Source: Pohlia nutans
Taxonomy: Eukaryota; Streptophyta; Bryopsida; Bryales; Mniaceae
Reading direction: 5' to 3'
Assembly: GCA_022496805.1 (NCBI GenBank)
Contig: CM040106.1
Coordinates: forward strand, 9,424,001-9,488,000
DNA: 64,000 nucleotides
Made by a program: the position numbers and the translations under genes. The notes beneath the pieces were generated by a model. The model searched no databases, was not told the DNA's origin, and worked only from the letters and a program-made list of their open reading frames with translations. Below, piece by piece: positions 59,840-64,000 of this stretch (the stretch's first letter is position 1; every line of letters starts with the position of its first letter).

Positions 59840-60220
59840 AGTTCAAAAGTGCTCTTATAAAAGGAAAATAGTAAATTAAGTAACAAAAAAGATCTCCAAA
59901 ATCACTACACTTAGAGTTTTACATTTCAACTCATCTCAACCAATTTCTTTCACAACTTGTCAATATCTTATTTGTAATCAAACTATAAAAGAATTTTGAA
60001 TCTTACTTTTCAAATTTTATACAAAATATTGGTGATTGCAATGATAGATTTAACTAAATGGATAGAATTTAAAATTCATAATGTACAACTTTTATTCACA
60101 CATCAAGTTCAAAATATCCCTCTTAGTTTCATTTTATAATGCATCTTTACAATTCTTGAAATATGAAGAGGGTTGTGGGCATTTAAAGATTAAATTGGAA
60201 TCCAACTCAAAAATCGTTTC
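59840..60220 (+). repeat. Dispersed repeat R1, copy 3 (inside the small CACTA element)
   Basis: Shares CAAAAGTGCTCTTA, GTCAATATCTTATTTGTAAT, AATGTACAACTTTTATTCA and CCCTCTTAGTTTCATTTTA with the copies at 21540-21880 (inverted) and 7290-7700. Confidence 0.75.
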
Positions 60221-60489
60221 ATACATGAAATATCAAAAAGTTGAACATTTTTGCAAAATAGTAAAAAACTTATACAAGAAAAGTGATCTTTGGCCGAACC
60301 TCCTTCTAGTAAAATGCTTCTCAGAAATTCATAACATCTTGGATTTGACTGAAAATTTTACCACAGAAACTAGACTTCAAGACGCAACTTTTCCAACAAT
60401 TTGTATTGAAAACGGACACCAGATGAAGGAGAAATAAGCCGCCAAAGTTCACTGTTTTTTTTTCCTGTGACGGAATCAAGACTAATAGG

Positions 60490-60640
60490 TGACAATATTC
60501 AAGGTTTAGCATGAAGCCTCGCCCATGGTGCGTTGGTGGGAGGCTGGTGTTAGAAGGCATGAGGTCGCGGGTTTGATACCATAGGGAGGCACTTCGGGAG
60601 TCCTATCGAGATTGGGAATTGAATGGCCCAATAGGAATAT
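60490..60640 (+). mobile_element. tRNA-like SINE remnant inside the small CACTA element
   Basis: ATGGTGCGTTGGTGGGAGG resembles an A box and GCGGGTTTGATACC resembles a B box about 45 bases downstream. A tail with CACTTCGGGAGTCCTATCG follows. The boxes are weaker than in the SINE at 205-380. Confidence 0.35.
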
Positions 60641-60903
60641 GCAGCAGACAGGGCTTCCTGGACAGCGCTTTTAAAATTTTGGGGCAGAGCATATATATTT
60701 TGGGCAGCACACAATTTATTAAATTAAATTTACTTTGTTATTTTGAATCAATTTGATTTCTTCCCACGAAATGAATCAACAGATTTGTGTTGATATTCTC
60801 TCCATTGTAATCCGCAATCAACTGTTCCTAACCCGCACACGAAACCAACAGAATTTCTGTTGGTTTTCTCTTACACCGGAACCCCATTTCTCTAGTAGTG
60901 ATG

Positions 60904-61309
60904 GCAAGGCCCAAGGGAGAAGGATGAGTATTTTTATGCTTGTCTCGTGTTGGCGTTGACCACTATTAGAGACGTTGTAATCGACGTTGCAGCTGGCACT
61001 GGTATGAACCATTATTCATTTCTTTTCTAGCAAATTCTCATTATTCTCTTTTGTTTTTCATGTTTTTAATATGTACTTATGTTGTGGTTGATGTGGTGGT
61101 ATTATATAGGGAATTCTATCATTGCTTGCAAGAGAACCGATAGACACGTTTTGGGCATGGAGGGTGACAAGAAACTATTTGAGGCTCTTCTTAAGCCCAT
61201 GATATCTCTAACCCAGGCTCCACCAATTCCTCCTGCTCCTCTATTATCTGCAAAGAAGCCAAAGAAGGCTGCTGCAGTGAAGCGTCGTCGTGTAGAGGAC
61301 CTTCAATAA
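60904..61309 (+). pseudogene. DNA methyltransferase gene of E3, exons after the CACTA insertion
   Basis: Removing the CACTA element and one ATG copy rejoins the frame: GARP from the left, then WQGPREKDEYFYACLVLAL. Then comes TTIRDVVIDVAAGTG, methyltransferase motif I with the F/AxGxG turn. An intron at 61002-61109 (GTATGA donor, TATATAG acceptor) splits the last Gly codon. The next exon gives NSIIACKRTDRHVLGMEGDK, matching the usual continuation TxxxAxxxxxRxxxGxExD that holds the cofactor. The protein ends at 61309 after a Pro-rich stretch and a basic tail (KKPKKAAAVKRRRVEDLQ), a likely nuclear localisation signal. Confidence 0.75.
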
Positions 61310-62149
61310 GTAAGTGTCGCTTACCGCTGCTATTTATATTTAATTTTTGTTGTATTTTGATCATTATTACATCTTTTGTGTCTAAACATTCATGATGTTT
61401 TCAATGGCAGGCTCTTTGCAAGTTCGGCTAAGAGTTGGAGACTGCCTTCATATGCTGAAGACATTGCACAGATGCAAGAATTGGAAGTATGTCCACGTCC
61501 TATGTTAGAACCTCCCCCCCCCCGAAGTATGATTCTCGTGTCTTAATGTATTTGGATGTTGATGCTGAGGTTGATTTTGATCTAACTTTATCACAATTTC
61601 AACATAGTGAGTAGCCTTCATCAATATTGTATTTCCTTGCAACTAATATATATATCTAGTATGTGTGGCATTGGTTTTAATATTGTAAAGGTGTTGGTTG
61701 TCATGTTCGAGTTAGAATATGGTGTTAGTATTATCGTGTGGAATGGTTGGAGTCACAGAGTCAGGCTGTAGTTTGAGTTGCGTGAGTAATGCCATGGTGT
61801 GACCTATGCGAGTCAGTTGTGGTGCGAGTAACGTGAGTCAGATGTGGTGCGAGGAACACGAGTCAGCTGTGGTGCGAGTAACGTGAGTCAGATGTGGTGC
61901 GAGGAACACGAGTCAGCTGTGGTGCGAGTAGCGCGAGGCAGGTTTAGTGCGAGTATCGCGAGTCACATGTGGTGCAAGTAACGGAGTCAGGTGGTGGTCG
62001 GGTCCGAACCCTGATCTGGTCGTTTGATTAAAGGCAGTGCTCACGATAATCCATTCTGCTTGGTTCATCGGCTGTGATGTGGGTTTAGGAGTCAGGCTCG
62101 TGGGCCTCATGCTCGGGAGTTATGTTGTGGTGATCATGCTCGAGAGTCA
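61310..62149. other. 3' region of the E3 gene with minisatellite-like units
   Basis: Possible further splicing occurs at 61410 (TGGCAG then GCTC) but no coding similarity was found. A C-run of about ten bases is at 61514. From 61740 to 62000 units of GTGGTGCGAGTAACGTGAGTCAG repeat, with GGTCGGGTCCGAACC (motif C) at about 61993. Confidence 0.5.
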
Positions 62150-62745
62150 GGCTCGTGGTGATCATGCTCCTCACTCACGCTGTCTTGGTGTTCTCGGTGA
62201 TCATGCTCTTCGCTCACGCTGTCTTGGTGTTCTTGGTGATCATGCTCCTCTCTCACGTTGGACTTGGTGTTCTTGGTGATCATGAGTCTTATTTACGCTG
62301 TCTTCATGCTCTTCGTGATCATGCTCCTCGCTCACGCTGTCTTGGTGTTCTTGGTGATCATGCTCCTCACTCACGGTGGACTTGGTGTTCCTTTGGTCAT
62401 GGCTCCTCACTCACGCTGGACTTGGTGTTCCTTTGGTCATGGTTCCTCACTCACGGTGGACTTGGTGTTCCTTTGGTCATGGCTCCTCACTCACGCTGGA
62501 CTTGGTGTTCATTTGGTCATGGCTCCTCACTCACGCTGGACTTGGTGTTCTTTTGGTCATGGCTCCTCACTCACGCTGGATTTGGTGTTCCTTTGGTCAT
62601 AGCTCCTCACTCACGCTGGACTTGGTGTTCTTTTGGTCATGGCTCCTCACTCACGCTGGACTTGGTGTTCCTTTGGTCATGGCTCCTCACTCACGCTGGA
62701 CTTGGTGTTCCTTTGGTTATGGCTCCTCACTCACGCTGGATAGGT
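62150..62745 (+). repeat. Tandem array of a 40-bp unit
   Basis: About fifteen units of CTTGGTGTTCCTTTGGTCAT followed by GGCTCCTCACTCACGCTGGA, period 40. The left part uses the variant TTCTTGGTGATCATGCTC. Because 40 is not a multiple of three, long open frames exist in all three forward frames; they are repeat artefacts. Confidence 0.9.
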
Positions 62746-63560
62746 TGTGGTACGAGTGTACGGTGGTCTTGTTGTTCCTTTGGTCATGCCATGTCTTTTG
62801 TTGGCCAAGTGCTGGTCTTGGTGGAGTCATGCTTGTTCTCCTCATTCACGCTGGACTTGGAATACTTGGTCATTATGCACCTCATTCACGCTGGTCTACT
62901 GTTCTAGGGTGGTCTTAGTGTTCCTTTGGTCATGCCATGTGTTCATGTTGGCCAAGTGTTGGTCTTGGTGGAGTCATACTGTTCTCCTAATTCACGCTGG
63001 ACTTGGAGTATTTGGTGATCATGCACCTCATTCACGCTGGTCTAGGTGTTCTACGTATTAGATCATGCTCCTCAATCACGTTGTGGGTGTGAGTAACAAG
63101 ATTAGGCTGTGGTGTGTGAGTATCACGAGTTGGGCTGTATGGTGGGAGTAACGGAATCAGCTGTGGGTGTGAGTAACGCGTTCAACGCGTGGTGTGAGTA
63201 ACAAAGTTAGGTTGTGCTGTGAGTAACTCAAGCCAAGCTGTGTTACAAGTGACGCGAGTCAGGTTGTGGTACGAGTGTAGGGTGGTCTTGGTGTTCCTTT
63301 GGTCATGCCATGTGCTCATGTTGGCCAAGTGCTGGTCTTGGTGGAGTCATGCTTGTCAGGTGTGTTGCGAGAAATGCATAGGGGCAATGGTGTTAGTAGC
63401 GGATTCAAGTTGTGCTGCCAGTAGTGCAAGTCACGTTGTGCTTAAAGCCTTGGATGGTCTTGCTGTTTGTTTGGCCAAGTGCGTGTCACACAGTGCGAGA
63501 CCACAGGTTGCGAGTCACATGTGCGAGTTATAGGTTTGAGGGTCATGCATGAGTGGGAGT
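62746..63560. repeat. Degenerate continuation of E3 terminal repeats
   Basis: Larger modules repeat: GTGGTACGAGTGTACGGTGG, then TCATGCCATGT and GGCCAAGTGCTGGTCTTGG occurs at about 62745, 62900 and 63265. GAGTAAC units lie between 63080 and 63260. No gene is supported. Confidence 0.7.
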
Positions 63561-63679
63561 CATGTGTATGGGGGTCATGCGTATGGAAGTTATGTTGTGG
63601 TGAGTGCATGTGTTCATGACGTCATGGTGCTCGTATTAATAGAGTAACGCGTGGTGTGAGTAACGCGAAGCAGGGTGTG

Positions 63680-63835
63680 GTGCGAGTCTGCTATATGGAG
63701 TGTCAAGTGTGCATGAGTGATGCGTGGATGAATGTACCACTTATGGATGAATGTGGATGAAAAACCATGGATGAATGTCCCATATATGGATGAATGTGGA
63801 TGAATGTCATATGAGGACTGTGGATGAATGTCCCA
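63680..63835. repeat. TGGATGAATGT minisatellite
   Basis: Eight or so units of TGGATGAATGT(G/C) with short spacers. The remaining 165 bp to the end of the window is AT-rich and unrecognised. Confidence 0.7.
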
Positions 63836-64000
63836 AATTCCATATCTCACTGCTAAATTCTCCCAAATTCCATGGTTATACAAGCCAAATCTCCCAAAAT
63901 ATGTTAATTAAAAAATGAAAAAAACCACGGTTATAGGAACCCTTAACCTAAAAATGATTGCAAAAATCTTTAAAGTCTGCTCTTTAAATTCTGCTCTCCG

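Larger units (their letters stand above)
58606..60900. mobile_element. Small CACTA element, 2,295 bp, TSD ATG
   Basis: The left end is CACTACTAGAGAGTGCG at 58606. The reverse complement of the right end, from 60900, is CACTACTAGAGAAATGGGG. ATG flanks both sides (58603-58605 and 60901-60903). Subterminal regions carry AACCAACA/TGTTGGTT words, for example AACCAACAGAATTTCTGTTG near 60842. There is no coding sequence; the inside holds an R1 copy and a SINE-like segment. It is a non-autonomous CACTA element inserted in the catalytic exon of the E3 methyltransferase gene. Confidence 0.92.

Noticed and set aside
62155..62918. Open frames of 180-250 codons with repeating hydrophobic units
   Set aside because: They arise because a 40-bp repeat stays open in all three forward frames. 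All three frames are open at once and the peptide simply cycles through the repeat.

Overview
The window is plant-type nuclear DNA from a streptophyte. The evidence is telobox-like AAACCCTAAA strings in leader regions, GT-AG introns, CACTA and Mutator-type elements, tRNA-like SINEs and large AT-rich spacers. A bryophyte or another early-diverging plant is possible, but the genus cannot be fixed from the sequence. I see no rRNA or tRNA gene, no CRISPR, no reverse transcriptase and no convincing host housekeeping gene. Almost everything is large, old, nested DNA transposons.

Layout. (1) About 0.8-19.5 kb, element E1: a DUF7869-type (transposase-like) pseudogene on minus (787-2621). A plus-strand block follows: a ParB-like/DGQHR plus DNA-methyltransferase-like pseudogene (12772-16919), an FCP1-like HAD pseudogene (17153-18407) and an Ser/Arg-rich ORF (18730-19535). 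Between and inside them lie dozens of copies of an imperfect palindrome around AGGTCGAGTCGACCT. AT-rich DNA with MITEs and satellites fills 4.3-9.5 kb. (2) About 19.6-23.9 kb: AT-rich spacer with a MITE, a dispersed repeat and one intact orphan ORF (23125-23478). (3) About 23.9-41.3 kb, element E2: a second DUF7869-type gene, on plus, whose leader intron carries a different palindrome, TATCCTCGAGTCGAGGATA. It is split by a 12,768-bp CACTA element (26045-38812, TSD CTG) packed with GACGTC/GACATC motifs. (4) 41.4-43.4 kb: fossil AGATCTGGCA-rich array. (5) 43.7-46.6 kb, element E4: one decayed ORF on minus with CGGTA/ACCGAG motifs. (6) About 47.1-63.6 kb, element E3: a MULE transposase (WRKY-GCM1-like finger, transposase core, SWIM finger) on minus. 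Opposite it on plus is a multi-exon class-beta-like DNA methyltransferase gene, split by a 2,295-bp CACTA element (58606-60900, TSD ATG). Introns of both E3 genes carry GTCGGGTCCGAC palindromes.

How the parts fit together. E1 and E3 have the same plan: a transposase-type gene and a methyltransferase-type gene facing away from each other, both with introns and spacers studded with an element-specific palindrome. E1 and E2 encode homologous DUF7869 proteins but carry different palindromes that share the core TCGAGTCGA. This resembles the co-evolving motif and anti-silencing protein pairs known from Arabidopsis VANDAL elements, here apparently with prokaryote-like ParB/methyltransferase proteins. 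I regard this as the candidate undescribed system; its function is inference. Nearly every ORF is broken, and most premature stops are one C-to-T (or G-to-A) change from Gln, Arg or Trp codons, as expected for methylated, silenced DNA.
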